Shown here: in pieces, positions 46,573 through 57,949 of the stretch
Layout: the number at the start of each line of letters is the position of its first letter
How positions within the stretch are numbered: the stretch's first letter is position 1
Assembly: GCA_004794655.1 (NCBI GenBank)
Contig: SMMW01000589.1
Span: 1,116,001 to 1,180,000, forward strand
Length of the DNA: 64,000 nucleotides
Source of the DNA: Marisa cornuarietis
Lineage: Eukaryota > Mollusca > Gastropoda > Architaenioglossa > Ampullariidae
Reading direction: 5' to 3'
Made by a program: the position numbers and the translations under genes
The notes under the pieces: model-generated
What the model was told of the DNA's origin: nothing
Databases searched by the model: none
What the model saw: only the letters and a program-made list of their open reading frames with translations

Positions 46573-47985
46573 TGTCATGAGATAACTCGAGGGGGTAGGT
46601 AACAATCTGCCCACTTAGTGTCTAGAGCGCCTTGTTGACAAGCCTAAGGCCCTTTTGGCGAGGAAGTAGGGGGCGTATGTTTTGGTATGGGCGCCTAAAT
46701 GGACGCGTGGAACAGAAAGTGCTAAAGGATTTCGGCCGCCATGCGTGACCGATGGCTGGCTAACGTCAACAAAGTCTGGGGAGAGGGGAAATATTCCTCG
46801 GGGCAGACCGCACGTGGTTCCCGCCAAACCACGTAATAGGACAGGGGGAGGGAGGTTTAGCCACCTGACCACAACCACCTGTAGGCGTGGCCTGTGGTCA
46901 GAGAGAGATCTCCTCCTGTCGTTTGCTGACTCTTATTGTAGCTGATTGGATGATGAGTTATTGACCAATGGCATCCCTCGTTGTATGTATCTGTGAGAAT
47001 GTGGAGAGATAAATAGAGAGACAAGAACACATTTCACTTGCTTTTTGGCGAACGTTTGAGTGGGGGAGCAACGGGTCACCAGTCGAAGCGACTTCAGCTT
47101 TCTAACGCCAGCTACACTTCTGACTCGTACCAAGTCTTAGCCACGAGTGCAAGACTCGGGAGGAAAGAAGTCGGGTTAGAGAACCTTGAGAGAAGGAGGC
47201 AAGTAATTGGCGACGGACTGTCAAGACTGCCTGCTGTTGTCGTGGAGAGGAAAGGGCTGTGTGACTGTGGGCTCGCTCTACCTGTGTGAGAGGTAGAGGC
47301 TCAACGTTGAGGCCGCCAGAAGTCGTCGGGTCTCAAGGACTGAGACCGTCTGTGGTGGTGTTTGCTCGGCGGCTGTACGAGGCATTATAGTCGTCGAGGA
47401 ACCCACGTGTGTACCTCGAGTGGTACAAGGCTCGAATCTGGGTCACCGGGACAAGCAGTCGTCGCTCTCTGACGTGGTGACAGTTCGAGGGAGGAAGACG
47501 TCAGACCATCAGACATCACTTCGAAAGGAAATCGTCAGTGTGTCAAGGCAGTCAACTGAAGTATCGGACTCTCAACAAACCAGCTGTAACAGAGCTAAGT
47601 TGGTGCGCTTGCGAGTGTGTATGGTATTTGTAAAGAGAGGCAACAGCACTGTAACATCAGAAGTACGCTCTAGCACGGGTAGTATTGGGACCCCCCTAGA
47701 CGAGTCGATTTGATTATGTTTTGCTTGAAATGTTTTGTATGAATAAATCTTTTCTTTATTGTTACCTTGAAATCACACGTCGTTGAGTATTGTGTTCGGG
47801 GAAGAGCAGGGGTGGGGGCTCGTGAGCCAAGTTGTGTAATTGAATGACCGACGTGTGATTATCGTGTGTTTTCCCCTGCAGTTAATGTTGACGTGGGCGG
47901 CTAGTGTTGAGTAACTAGTGCCCACGTGCCCATTCCCCGGGGCCAGTATTCACGTTCTGGTTGAAAGACCACGGATACTGTCACA
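46573..47985 (+). repeat. 5' LTR, about 1.41 kb
   Basis: Starts TGTCATGAGATAACTCG and ends ACTGTCACA just before a primer-binding site. Its first ~880 bp recur at 51720-52602 with few differences. AATAAA occurs at about 47741-47746, a likely polyadenylation signal, and GATAAATAG at about 47008-47016 is a weak TATA-like element. Confidence 0.88.
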
Positions 47986-47987
47986 TT

Positions 47988-48012
47988 TGGGTAGCTTCGT
48001 CCGGGATTGAAC
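47988..48012 (+). promoter_or_regulatory. Primer-binding site (tRNA 3' end complement)
   Basis: TGGGTAGCTTCGTCCGGGAT, continuing TGAAC: its reverse complement reads as the T-arm (GTTCAATCCCGG) and acceptor strand of a tRNA ending CCA. It lies 2 nt after the LTR, as expected for tRNA-primed reverse transcription. The tRNA species cannot be named from this alone. Confidence 0.7.
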
Positions 48013-48415
48013 TCCTGACTTAAGTTGAAATTTAAAAGTATTTATCCGTGTAGTGAGAGCTAGGAAAGTTTTGTCCGATCCAGAGCGTCCTGTTTAGGCT
48101 GGTCGAGACACGAGCGTACATTCCATTACAGTGCTGTTACTAATGCCATTGGTTGTTTTTTGAGAAGTGAGTGCGTTAGATTCGCAGTACTTGCACATGT
48201 TGTATTTTATACTTAGCTGTGCTTAAGTGAAGGTGTGGAAGTGTTATTGTTGTGTGGATTTTTCGAATTGTCGATTGTGTAAGGGCTTAGTAAGGTCGCA
48301 TGGTAATTAAGTAATTGTGTGAAGCCAGCAACGACAAGAAAGATCACTCTAGTAGTAAGGAACTGCGTAGGTGGCAGCTTAACAGTTTTGCGACGTGATA
48401 GGAGTAAGTGTGGAG

Positions 48416-49417
48416 ATGGAAACATCGGTTGTGGCTATGCCAATAGTGATAGAGATGTCAGATCGAAAGAAGGCTGAATTTGCCAGATCTGCGGCAGAGA
48501 TGAGAGAAGTTTTAAGAGCAGAGGGGCTTAAGAATGAGTATAGTGGCAACAAACTCGAAAAGTTTGTGAATGACGAAATGATGTACTGGAGAGAAGAAAA
48601 TAAAGCGTGGGAAGAAAAGAAACGAGAAAAGGAAGAACGGGCCGAACGTCAGAAAGCACTAGAAAGGGAAGGAGAAAAGGAAGAAAGGGCCAAACGTGAG
48701 AGAGCACTAGAAAGGGCCGAACGTGAGAAAGCACAAGAAAGAGAACGATAGAGGGAACGAGAAAGGGAAGAAAGGGCCGAACGTGAGAGAGCACTAGAAA
48801 GGGCTGAACATGAGAAAGCGCTAGATCGGGAGTTTCAGTTGGAGATGCGCAGGATGAGTCTCCAACCAAGCAAGGGTACATCAAGCGGAAGTGAATCAGA
48901 AGGGGAAGATAGCAGGTCTACTAGGTCGGAAGCTAGACGGCGCAGGTATCACATTAACATGGCCCCTTTCGACGAGAAAAAGGATAACATAGAAACGTAC
49001 GTCATGATGTTCGAGAAATTAGCCAGGGGTAACCATCTCCCCGAATCTGATTGGGCTCTTCAGCTAGCTGCCTTGTCACAAGGCGCGGCAAAGGAAGTTT
49101 GTAACGGGCTGTCAGACGAAGAAGCTCACGATTTTTGTACCCTTAAGAAGGCGTTGTACAGCCGGTATGAGTTAACCGCACGATCTTACCGTGAAAAGTT
49201 TAGGAAAGCTGGTAAGAAAACCGAAGAAACCCATAGTCAGTATCATAGGCGCGTATGCCATTACTTCGACAAGTGGCTGAAACTTGCCGGAGTAGACAAA
49301 ACCGACTACGTTAGCATCAGGCAGGAAATGGTTAAGGAAGTGATTTTCAGTGAATACCGTCCTGATCTTAGTCGGCATTTGATGACCGCGGGGTTCTCTA
49401 GCTTAGACGGAAATTAG
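48416..49417 (+). pseudogene. Gag-like protein of the LTR element, disrupted
   Basis: Frame from ATG 48416 with an internal TAG at 48749-48751 and continuing in the same frame to 49417. The N-terminal third is a charged, repeat-built R/E/A coiled-coil stretch. The C-terminal part (from about 48958, M-A-P-F-D-E-K-K-D-N-I) matches capsid-type Gag of Ty3/gypsy elements: Y-V-M-M-F-E-K-L-A-R, W-A-L-Q-L-A-A-L, Y-H-R-R-V-C-H-Y-F-D-K-W. An extra base near 49408 (compare the inverted copy) shifts the frame and creates the stop after S-S-L-D-G-N. Confidence 0.85.
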
Positions 49418-50576
49418 CCATGCTGCTGAAGGGTTTGACGAAGCTAGTAAAAGCTACCGGCCGGACATTTATAGTAGACACCGACCAAAAACCCCAGCCA
49501 AAATAGAGGGTGACCGACGGAACACCGAATACAGTGACAGTTCCAAAACAGCACCCGGTAAATCGACAGACAGCACACCCACTCCTGAAGCAGAAGAGGA
49601 CGACACGAGGGGGCAGCACCAGACGAGGAGACCCCTTACTTGTTACAATTGCCATAAGGTAGGGCACATTGCGAGGGAATGTAGGAAGGGTGGTGTGAAG
49701 ACGGTTAACGCAGTGTCCGTCCAAGGGGAACAGACAGATAACATGACCCCGGGACGGGTGAATGGTCGGGAGTGCACCATCTTGCTCGATTCAGGCTGCC
49801 AGATACCTGCAATCGTGCACAGAAAATTCGTGCGTGAGGAAGATTGGACCGGCGACACGGTGCAAGCCAGGTTTACCGACAGGTCTTCAGCCGTGCTCCC
49901 TCTGGCTTACGTAGAAGTAGAAAGCGAATATGTATCCGGGAAAATTGAAGCGGCGGTGTTGGCGCGGTCGACGCACGACCTTATTCTGGGCTGCCGCTAT
50001 GTATTGCCCTGCCCGAACCTCAGTGCACAAGGGAGGGACATCAATGCAGTTTCCAGGACTCAGGCCGCCATGAAAGAACCTGCTCTGTTACGAGCGGCTC
50101 AAGCAGTGGAGAACGCCACCGCAAGCGAGGTACAAGAACTGCAGAGCCAAGATCCTAGCTTAGCAAAGTTAGGGGAACTAGTGGAGAAAGAACGAGAATA
50201 CGTGAGAGAAATGCGCCGACTAAGGGAGATAGATGTTAGCGAGGAGGACGCTAGCGTTGATGTGGCTAGCGATGTAGATGCTAGCGAGACAGGTGCTAGC
50301 AAAGCAGATGCTAACGAGATGACGACTAGCGAGATCGTGACTAGCGTGATAAAGGCTAGTGCGACAGAAACTAGCAAGGAAGAAATTAGCGGGGAGGATG
50401 CTAGCGTGGTTGTGTCTAGCAAGGAAGATGCTATTGAGGTAGAATGCAGCGATAGAGAAGATCGTGGGGTGGATGCGTGTGCGTTAGAGACTAGCGGAAA
50501 AGAGACTAGCGAAGGAGAGGCTAGTGGAGTAGGAACTGGCGAGGAGGCCAGCGGGAAGGAGGGGGTTATTCAATAA
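49418..50576 (+). pseudogene. Nucleocapsid zinc knuckle and retropepsin-like region, then pentapeptide repeats
   Basis: Continues Gag in a shifted frame. A CCHC knuckle, C-Y-N-C-H-K-V-G-H-I-A-R-E-C, is at about 49641-49682. An aspartic protease-like start, T-I-L-L-D-S-G-C-Q-I-P, is at about 49777-49808, with L-I-L-G-C-R about 60 residues later, equivalent to the I-L/I-G motif of retropepsins. From about 50232 the frame becomes a 15-bp repeat. No reverse transcriptase, RNase H or integrase follows, so the element is non-autonomous. Confidence 0.8.
50232..50545 (+). repeat. 15-bp coding repeat (CTAGC every ~15 bp)
   Basis: About 20 imperfect units with GCTAGC or ACTAGC at regular spacing encode pentapeptides of the type A/T-S-x-x-D/A. 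It is rich in Glu, Asp, Ser and Ala and lies in frame with the protease-like region. It is absent from the inverted second copy. Confidence 0.85.
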
Positions 50577-51719
50577 GTGGAGATTACCCGCGAGGAGGGG
50601 GTTAAGCCGGGCGTAACCACGCAGATGATAGGTCACTGGAAGGAGGGGACCTAGGTCTTGAACGGACGCGTGCACGAGTTAGCAGTGCCGGGTCGTTACT
50701 GGCAGCCGGATGTAGCGACCGCGAGATGGGCGGACCGGTTGGCAGTGCACAATCGCTGCAGGGAAGTGACAGCGGCCATCGCAAGTGGCGAGGCCCGACT
50801 GTTGTCAAGAGACCGTTGCAGGCAGATGACAGAGGGCGTGGCGAGAGGCGACCACTGACGGTCATTAAAGGACCGCCGCGGACGGGGGACTCTTGTAGTC
50901 AGGATAGACAAGTGCCAGTTGTCGGTGCAGTACCTCAGTAGGCAAGTGTTAGGGAGATAGGACTACCGGCCGTCAGTAAGAAGCCATGCAGCAAGAAGAT
51001 GAATGGCACTAGTAAAAGAGACCACCGGCAGGGAGTTAGTGAGCTGGTGTGGTATTGGTTTAGAGGAATTGTTTTATGCCTGATATTCGTACTTCACGCG
51101 GGTCAGGCCGACATGTGGTCAAGTATGTGGATGCTTCTATGGCAAGAATTGAGACCACACGCGTGTTGTGGAAAAAAAGTCGTAGACGTGCTGACATCCT
51201 TGGGTTCGTTAATAGTCACGTGTGACAGCGTCATGGATGGCCGGGCACCTCACCTAATTGGGGGCTACAAGCTAGCAAGGGTGGGGCAGGTGGAGAGTTA
51301 CAGTACGCAACTGGCTGCTGCATTAGTCGATGCAGTAGTTGCAAGCTGCCTGGTTAGGATTATGATAGCATCTCTTCCTGCGGTAAGCGCGAAGGAGTGC
51401 GCTTTTAGCATGGGGGTGTGTGAGGCGGCGTAAGTGGGGTAGACAGAACCCGACAGAATTCCCCTGTAGATTACGGTCTAGCATGGGGGTAAGATGGGAG
51501 TGAGAGGGAGAGAGGTTAGTCTCTAGTTAAAGATGACCTGTGGTATGTAGAAAGTATGTTCATTTAATTTGCGATGACTTCAGGATGTAGGTATTGATGT
51601 ATCGATTGATGTGAGGATGATGTTGGAGTTTTGTAAGTTGTTAAATAGGATAAAGTAAATGTGTGCATTGTTACCTCCCTAGTTGAGTGAAATAGGGGAT
51701 TTTACTTTTAGCATGGGGG
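50577..51719 (+). other. 3' internal region of the LTR element, with an open frame and polypurine tract
   Basis: Contains a 144-codon frame at 50999-51433 with a hydrophobic stretch near its start (G-I-V-L-C-L-I-F-V-L) and another at about residues 107-130. It occupies the envelope-like position but has no recognisable motif, so function is unknown. TAGCATGGGGG occurs at 51408, 51480 and 51709; the last (GGGGG at 51715-51719) is the likely polypurine tract directly before the 3' LTR. Confidence 0.55.
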
Positions 51720-52602
51720 TGTCATGAGATAACTCGAGGGGGTAGGTAACAATCTGCCCACTTAGTGTCTAGAGCGCCTTGTTGACAAGCCTGAGGCCCT
51801 TTGGCAAGGAAGTAGGGGGCGTATGTTTTGGTATGGGCGCCTAAATGGACGCGTGGAACAGAAGGTGCTAAGTGATTTCGGCCGCCATGCGTGACCGATG
51901 GCTGGCTAACGTCAACAAAGTCTGGGGAGAGGGGAAATATTCCTCGGGGTTCCCGCAAAACCACGTAATAGGACAGGGGGGAGGGAGGTTTAGCCACCTG
52001 ACCACAACCACCTGTAGGCGTGGCCTGTGGTCAGAGAGAGATCTCCTCCTGTCGTTTGCTGACTCTAATTGTAGCTGATTGGATGATGAGTTATTGACCA
52101 ATGGCATCCCTCGTTGTATGTATCTGTGAGAATGTGGAGAGATAAATAGAGAGACAAGAACACATTTCACTTGCTTTTTGGCGAACGTTTGAGTGGGGGA
52201 GCAACGGGTCACCAGTCGAAGCGACTTCAGCTTTCTAACGCCAGCTACACTTCTGCCTCGGACCAAGTCTTAGCCACGAGCGCAAGACTCGGGAGGAAAG
52301 AAGTCGGGTTAGAGAACCTTGAGAGAAGGAGGCAAGTAATTGGCGACGGACTGTCAAGACTGCCTGCTGTTGTCGTGGAGAGGAAAGGGCTGTGTGACTG
52401 TGGGCTCGCTCTACCTGTGTGAGAGGTAGAGGCTCAACGTTGAGGCCGCCAGAAGTCGTCGGGTCTCAAGGACTGAGACCGTCTGTGGTGGTGTTTGCTC
52501 GGCGGCTGTACGAGGCATTACAGTCGTCGAGGAACCCACGTGTGTACCTCGAGTGGTACAAGGCTCGAATCTGGGTCACCGGGACAAGCAGTCGTCGCTC
52601 TC
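51720..52602 (+). repeat. 3' LTR, truncated
   Basis: Matches 46573 to about 47470 of the 5' LTR nearly base for base (small indels near 51800 and 51950). At 52602/52603 the match stops inside the LTR (after GTCGTCGCTCTCT) and the inverted copy begins. Confidence 0.88.
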
Positions 52603-55381
52603 TACGACTTCTTTTCCACAACTCGCGTTTGGTCTCAATCCTTGCCATAGAAGCATCCCCATACTTGTCCACTTGTCAGCCTGACCAGCGTGAAGTAAAA
52701 ATATCAGGCATAAACCAATTCCTCTAAACCAATACTACACCAGCTCACTAACTCCCTGCCAGTGGTCTCTTTTACTAATGCTAGTCATCTTCTTGCTGCA
52801 TGGCTTCTTACTGACGGGCGGTAGTCCTATCTCCCTAACGCTTGCAGCTGACCCACACAACCCACCCCGTTTCCATCGATCCAGTGGTCTGTGGGTCCTA
52901 ACACTCCTCCTTTCACGTTGGTGGCAGGCTGCTTCCACTGTTTCTACCCCTAGCCCTGCTCCACTCTTGGAGGTAACACTCGCAGATTGTGCTCTGCTAG
53001 TTCCAGCAACTATCGTGGTGTAAACGCCCCAATGAGGTTCATTCACTATTGCATGAAGGTGCACCCGGGATCTTGCTTCCCCGTGGCCCCTTACCCTCAT
53101 TGTGATTTCCGGTTTTGTCACAGAGGTCCCATTGTCCCCTGCCTGCTCAGGTACTGTACCGACAACTGGCACTTGATGGTGCACTCCCGACCATTCACCC
53201 GACCCGGCGTCATGTTATCTGTCTGTTTCCCTTGGACGGACACTGCGTTAACCGTCTTCACACCACCCTTCCTACATTCCCTCGCAATGTGCCCTACCTT
53301 ATGGCAATTGTAACAAGTAGGGGGTCTCCTCGTCTGGTGCTGCCCCCTCGTGTCGTCCTCTGCTGCTTCAGGAGTGGGTGTGCTGTCCGTCGGGTTACCG
53401 TGTGTGGGTTTGGAACTGTCATTGTGTTCGGTGTTCCGTCGGTCACCCTCCATTTTGGCTGGGGGATTTTGGTCGATGTCTGCTATAACTATCCGGCCGG
53501 TAGCTTTTACTAGCTTCGTCAAATCTTTCAGCAGCCTGGCTAATTTCCTCTAGGCTAGAGAACCCCGCGGTCATCAAATGTCGACTAAGATCCGAACGGT
53601 ATTCACTGAAAATCACTTCCTTAACCATTTCCTGCCTGATGCTAACGTAGTCGGTTTTGTCTACTCCGGCAAGTTCCAGCCACTTGTCGAAGTAATGGCA
53701 TACGCGCCTATGATACTGACTATGGGTTTCTTCGGTTTTCTTACCAGCTTTCCTAACTTTTTCACGGTAACATCGTGCGGTTAACTCATACTGGCTGTAC
53801 AACGCCTTCTTAAGGGTACAAAAATCTTGAGCTTCTTCGTCTGACAGCTCGTTACAAACTTCCTTTGCCGCGCCTTGTAACAAGGCGGCTAGCTGAAGAG
53901 CCCAATCAGATTCGGGGAGATGGTTACCCCTGGCTAATTTCTCGAACATCATGACGTACGTTTCTATGTTATCCTTTTTTTCGTCAAAAGGGGCCATGTT
54001 AATGTGATACCTGCGCCATCTAGCTTCCGACCTAGTAGACCTGCTATCTTCCCCTTCTGATTCACTTCCGCTTGGTCTACCCTTGCTTTGTTAGAGACTC
54101 ATCCTGCGCATCTCCAACTGAAACTCCCGATCTAGCGCTTTCTCACGTTCGGCCCTTTCTAGTGCTCTCTCACGTTCGGCCCTTTCTTCCCTTTCACGTT
54201 CCCTTTCTAGCGCTTTCTCACGTTCGGCCCTTCTTTCCCTTTCTCGTTCCTTTTCTTCCCACGCTTTCTTTTCTTCTCTCCAGTACATCATTTCGTCACT
54301 CACAAACTTTTCGAGTTTGTTGCCAATATACTCATTCTTAAGCCCCTCTGCTCTTAAAACTTCTCTCATCTCTGCCGCAGATCTGGCAAAGTCAGCCTTC
54401 TTTTGATCTGACATATCTAACACTATTGGCATAGCCACAACCAATGTTTCCATCTTCACACTTACTCCTATCACGTCGCAAAACTGTTACGCTGCCACCT
54501 ACGCAGTTCCTTACTACTAGAGTGATCTCTCTTGTCGTTGCTGGCTTTACACAATCGACAATTCAAAAAAATCCACACAACAATAATACTTCCACACCTT
54601 CGCTTAAGCACTGCTAAGTAAAAAATACAACATGTGCAAGTCCTGCGAATCTAACGCACTCACTTCTCAAAAAACAACCAATGGCATTAGTAACAGCACT
54701 GTAATGGAATGTACGCTCGTGTCTCGACCAGCCTAAACAGGACGCTCTGGATCGGACAATGCTTCTCTAGCTCTCACTTCACGGATAGATACTCTGAAAA
54801 TTCCAACTTAAGTCAGGAGTTCAATCCCGGACGAACTACCCAAATGTGACAGTATCCCTGGTCTTTCAACCAGAACGTGAATACTGGCCCCGGGGAATGG
54901 GCACGTGGGCACTAGTTACTCAACACTAGCCGCCCACGTCAACATTAACTGCAGGGGAAAACACACGATAATCACACGTCAGTCACTCAATTACACAACT
55001 TGGCTCACGAGCCCCCACCCCTGCTCTTCCCCGAACACAATACTCAACGACGTGTGATTTTAAGGTAACAATAAAGAAAAGATTTATTCATTACAAAAGC
55101 AATTCAAACAAAACACAATCAAATGGACTCGTCTAGGGGGGTCCCAATACTATCCGTGCTAGAGCGTACTTCCGATGTTACAGTGCTGTTGCCTCTCTTT
55201 ACAAATACCATACTCACTCGCAAGCGCACCAACTTAGCTCTGTTACAGCTGGTTTGTTGAGAGTCCAATACTTCAGTTGACTGCCACGACACACTGACGA
55301 TTTCCCTTCGAAGTGATGTCTGATGGTCTGACGTCTTCCTCCCTCGAACGGTCACCACGTCAGAGAGCGACGACTGCTTGT
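52603..55381 (-). mobile_element. Second, inverted and deleted copy of the LTR element
   Basis: Read on the minus strand: partial LTR (55381 to about 54848, starting inside the LTR), primer-binding site, Gag with N-terminal charged repeat (54474-54091), capsid (53997-53443, here with the frame unshifted: S-S-L-E-E-I-S-Q-A-A-E-R-F), zinc knuckle (about 53310), then the 3' internal region to 52603. The protease-like segment and the pentapeptide repeat are deleted: the join falls at copy-1 positions of about 49790 and 50909. It keeps about 230 bp (around 52860-53150) that copy 1 lacks. The two copies are thus independent deletion derivatives of a longer element. Confidence 0.85.
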
Positions 55382-55793
55382 CTTTCTTTGTTATATGATT
55401 AACTTTCTGTTCACTCGTAGTCTCGTGAAAGCCTACAAAGTTCTCCTTCACACTAGGTAATGCACTCTACAAATTTGATCATTATTAATGTTAACCGTTT
55501 CATAAGTTGTGCGTTCGTGAATATACTAATAAGCAAGCTATGAGTTTCATTAACAGTTACTAGTTGCCCCGGACACTTCATGAAGCTTCATCCGTAAAAA
55601 TGTTTCAAAAGAAATAGAAAGATCAGTACGGATTAAATATAGATGCGTGTCTCAAAAAAGAACCTTTTAACCCGACCTCCTAAAATATTGTGATATTGAG
55701 ACAATACGTAATTTAATAAGTTATATGTGATTTCTTGAGCTACAAATAGGCGCTTCATGCATTCACGGGACTGCTAAATTGATCAAATTTCAG

Positions 55794-56940
55794 CAAGATC
55801 CTGTGCTCTGATTGTTTCTCTTGCTGCTTGCATCCCCTCTGGTGTCACTCTGGTAGTAATTGTGTCCTGGTGTTTCATAAGACGCAAGCGGAAGAACTCC
55901 AGACGTGCTAAACAACCCCGTAATTACAGTAACTTCCCTTGATATGCCCGTCGTTTCCATAAATTACAAGAGATACACAGAACCAGATAGGTGTGTGCCA
56001 TTGTGCCGCTGTATTATTTAAATGTGCAAATCAAAAAATGTTAATTATACTCATCTAAATAAAAGAGAGTTTAAACTACCAAATTATTGTATGTCCTCAT
56101 ATGTTCTTAATCATTTACTTGTATTAACTTAATCTAGAATCCAGTAGATTTTCCTAGAAGTCATGTTTACCATACGGCCCATGGCTCCAGGTAAGAACCC
56201 TGCAATCACTTAGTGTTCCTTTAAACCTTAAAACAGTTCAAGAAAAAGACACACTCAAATTACATTTCAAAAGTTCATGAAAATATTTCCAAGCTTTACC
56301 TTGTCTCCGAAAGGATTTCTTATTTGGATTTACCAGATTTGTCGCACAGTCAGTAACGATGTTATCATTTAGATGGTAGCTATGATAATGTAAAAATTCA
56401 AGCTGGTTGCATCGTCACTAGACTGATGTAAGAGCGTTTAACAAAGAAACAAAGAAAAACCGTTATCTGTACGTCGGTTTCTCACAGAAGCATAATCATG
56501 CAAACTCTAATTAGCTGTGTATGCGGCTGGAAGCTACAATCCACAGTTTCCCTTGTCTATGAAATATGAAGAAATAAAAGTTAGATAAAAACTATAAATA
56601 AATTGTGAACATTTGTTTTATAGCTTCCATTGAACACATTCCAAGTCATCGCCGGTCCAGTCAGGAACACGAATATGTAAGTTAAATGCTCAATTATGGG
56701 CCAAACAACCCCGATATTATATCGAAAATTATTTCTAAGTAATTTCTAACCTGAGTTATGGATAAAAAAAATTTGTTATATTTGAATCGTGTTTACTAGC
56801 AGATTTTTTACATTCACAAAGAAAGATAAAACAATTTTCTTCAGGAAATATGCATATACTTCAAGACTTTTTTCCTTTGATTGTGGCAGGAAAGTCTGCA
56901 GCCAAGACCTTCGTCGATGTCAAGAACTGCATCAATATAA
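55794..56940 (+). CDS. Transmembrane and cytoplasmic-tail exons (3' end of a gene)
   Basis: Three exons agree in splice sites and phase: 55794-55919 (TTTCAG acceptor, phase 1 in; GTAATT donor), 56624-56676 (TTATAG acceptor; GTAAGT donor) and 56890-56940 (GGCAG acceptor; ends TAA). The first codes a hydrophobic segment, A-L-I-V-S-L-A-A-C-I-P-S-G-V-T-L-V-V-I-V, then W-C-F-I-R-R-K-R-K, a strong stop-transfer. The tail is Ser/Arg-rich, with H-E-Y-E-S-L (a YxxL-type motif) and P-R-P-S-S-M-S-R-T-A-S-I at the end. Phase 1 entry fits exon 37 of the central gene directly, so it may be an alternative end, but 17 kb and a retroelement intervene; it could equally end another gene. AATAAA follows at 57085. 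Confidence 0.6.
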
Positions 56941-57084
56941 TAATACGTTTTGCTAGAATTGTCCGATGGCCGGAGCAAGATCGTTTAAATGGATTAAGAA
57001 CTGTTACACATTAAGATTTTGTCACATTATTCGTTTCGCCACATTTTTGGAAATCAAGCTAGCTGAATGTGTCCTTATCTGAAA

Positions 57085-57090
57085 AATAAA
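57085..57090 (+). terminator. Poly(A) signal for the transmembrane tail exons
   Basis: AATAAA 145 nt after the TAA at 56938-56940. Confidence 0.45.
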
Positions 57091-57949
57091 TTACTGCTCT
57101 TTCAGTAACACTAGTCATTGACTATGCACACCACATTTCAAGGAGATTTAAAAAGAACTAACTGCTTTTATTGATTGGGTTTAAATGAAACTAATCTTGT
57201 ATGCTGTTGAACTACTTGCATACCTAAAACTGAAGATTCAAATGTATTGTATGCAATTTTCTATAATAAAAAAGAGAACGTGCAGAATTTAAAAATGACG
57301 TGAATGCGACTCAAATTGTTTTTCTTCTTATCGTTTAAGTTATTTGTTTCATTTCCTAATGTTGCTGCCTTTGTAGACATTATAGAAATCTACACAGTGA
57401 ATTTATAAATTAATTTGCGTGGTTGGTCAAAATATGGGATGTAAAATGCATGTTGTTTTTGTCAACTGCTTTTGAAGGATCTTTCACCAATCAGTATACT
57501 TTTTTTCAAAACAAGCTAAAACACGCATACTAAATTTCGCAAAAGAAGTCTTCTAGGTAGACTACTAGATTTTACGTAAGGGAACATTTTCACAGTTCTC
57601 TGACTGAAAAAAACACAATAACAGTAGTAAGAACAACAAAACAAAAGAAATGTTTAATATTGCGAAGAACCTGTAGTTCATTAACAGCTATTAAAACATC
57701 TGTAATATTCAATGAACTTGTTGACTATTACCTATTTTATAAATAAATGTACATCCCACAAACAAACAATGTACAGATGCAAACTATACCAACATATGTA
57801 TCCCTTTACAATTCACTGGAACATAAGTGCTATCCTTTGTTTTCAGAATTTTGCATATAACCAAAGGCGTAATGAAAGCAAAAAATGATTGCGTGTATCA
57901 AAAACAAAAGAACGCACATACATGATACATGCTGGCAGCAAACAGTTGT
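57091..57949. other. Intergenic, nothing recognised
   Basis: AT-rich, no exon or repeat that I can support, between the plus-strand tail exons and copy B of the duplication. Confidence 0.4.

Noticed and set aside
46615..47713. Several open frames inside the LTRs, repeated at 51.7-52.4 kb
   Set aside because: They recur only because the LTR is duplicated; both strands are open over the same bases and no protein motif appears.
49172..49378. Minus-strand frame opposite gag, mirrored at 53578-53784
   Set aside because: It is the antisense shadow of the capsid-coding frame, conserved only because both copies of the element are similar.
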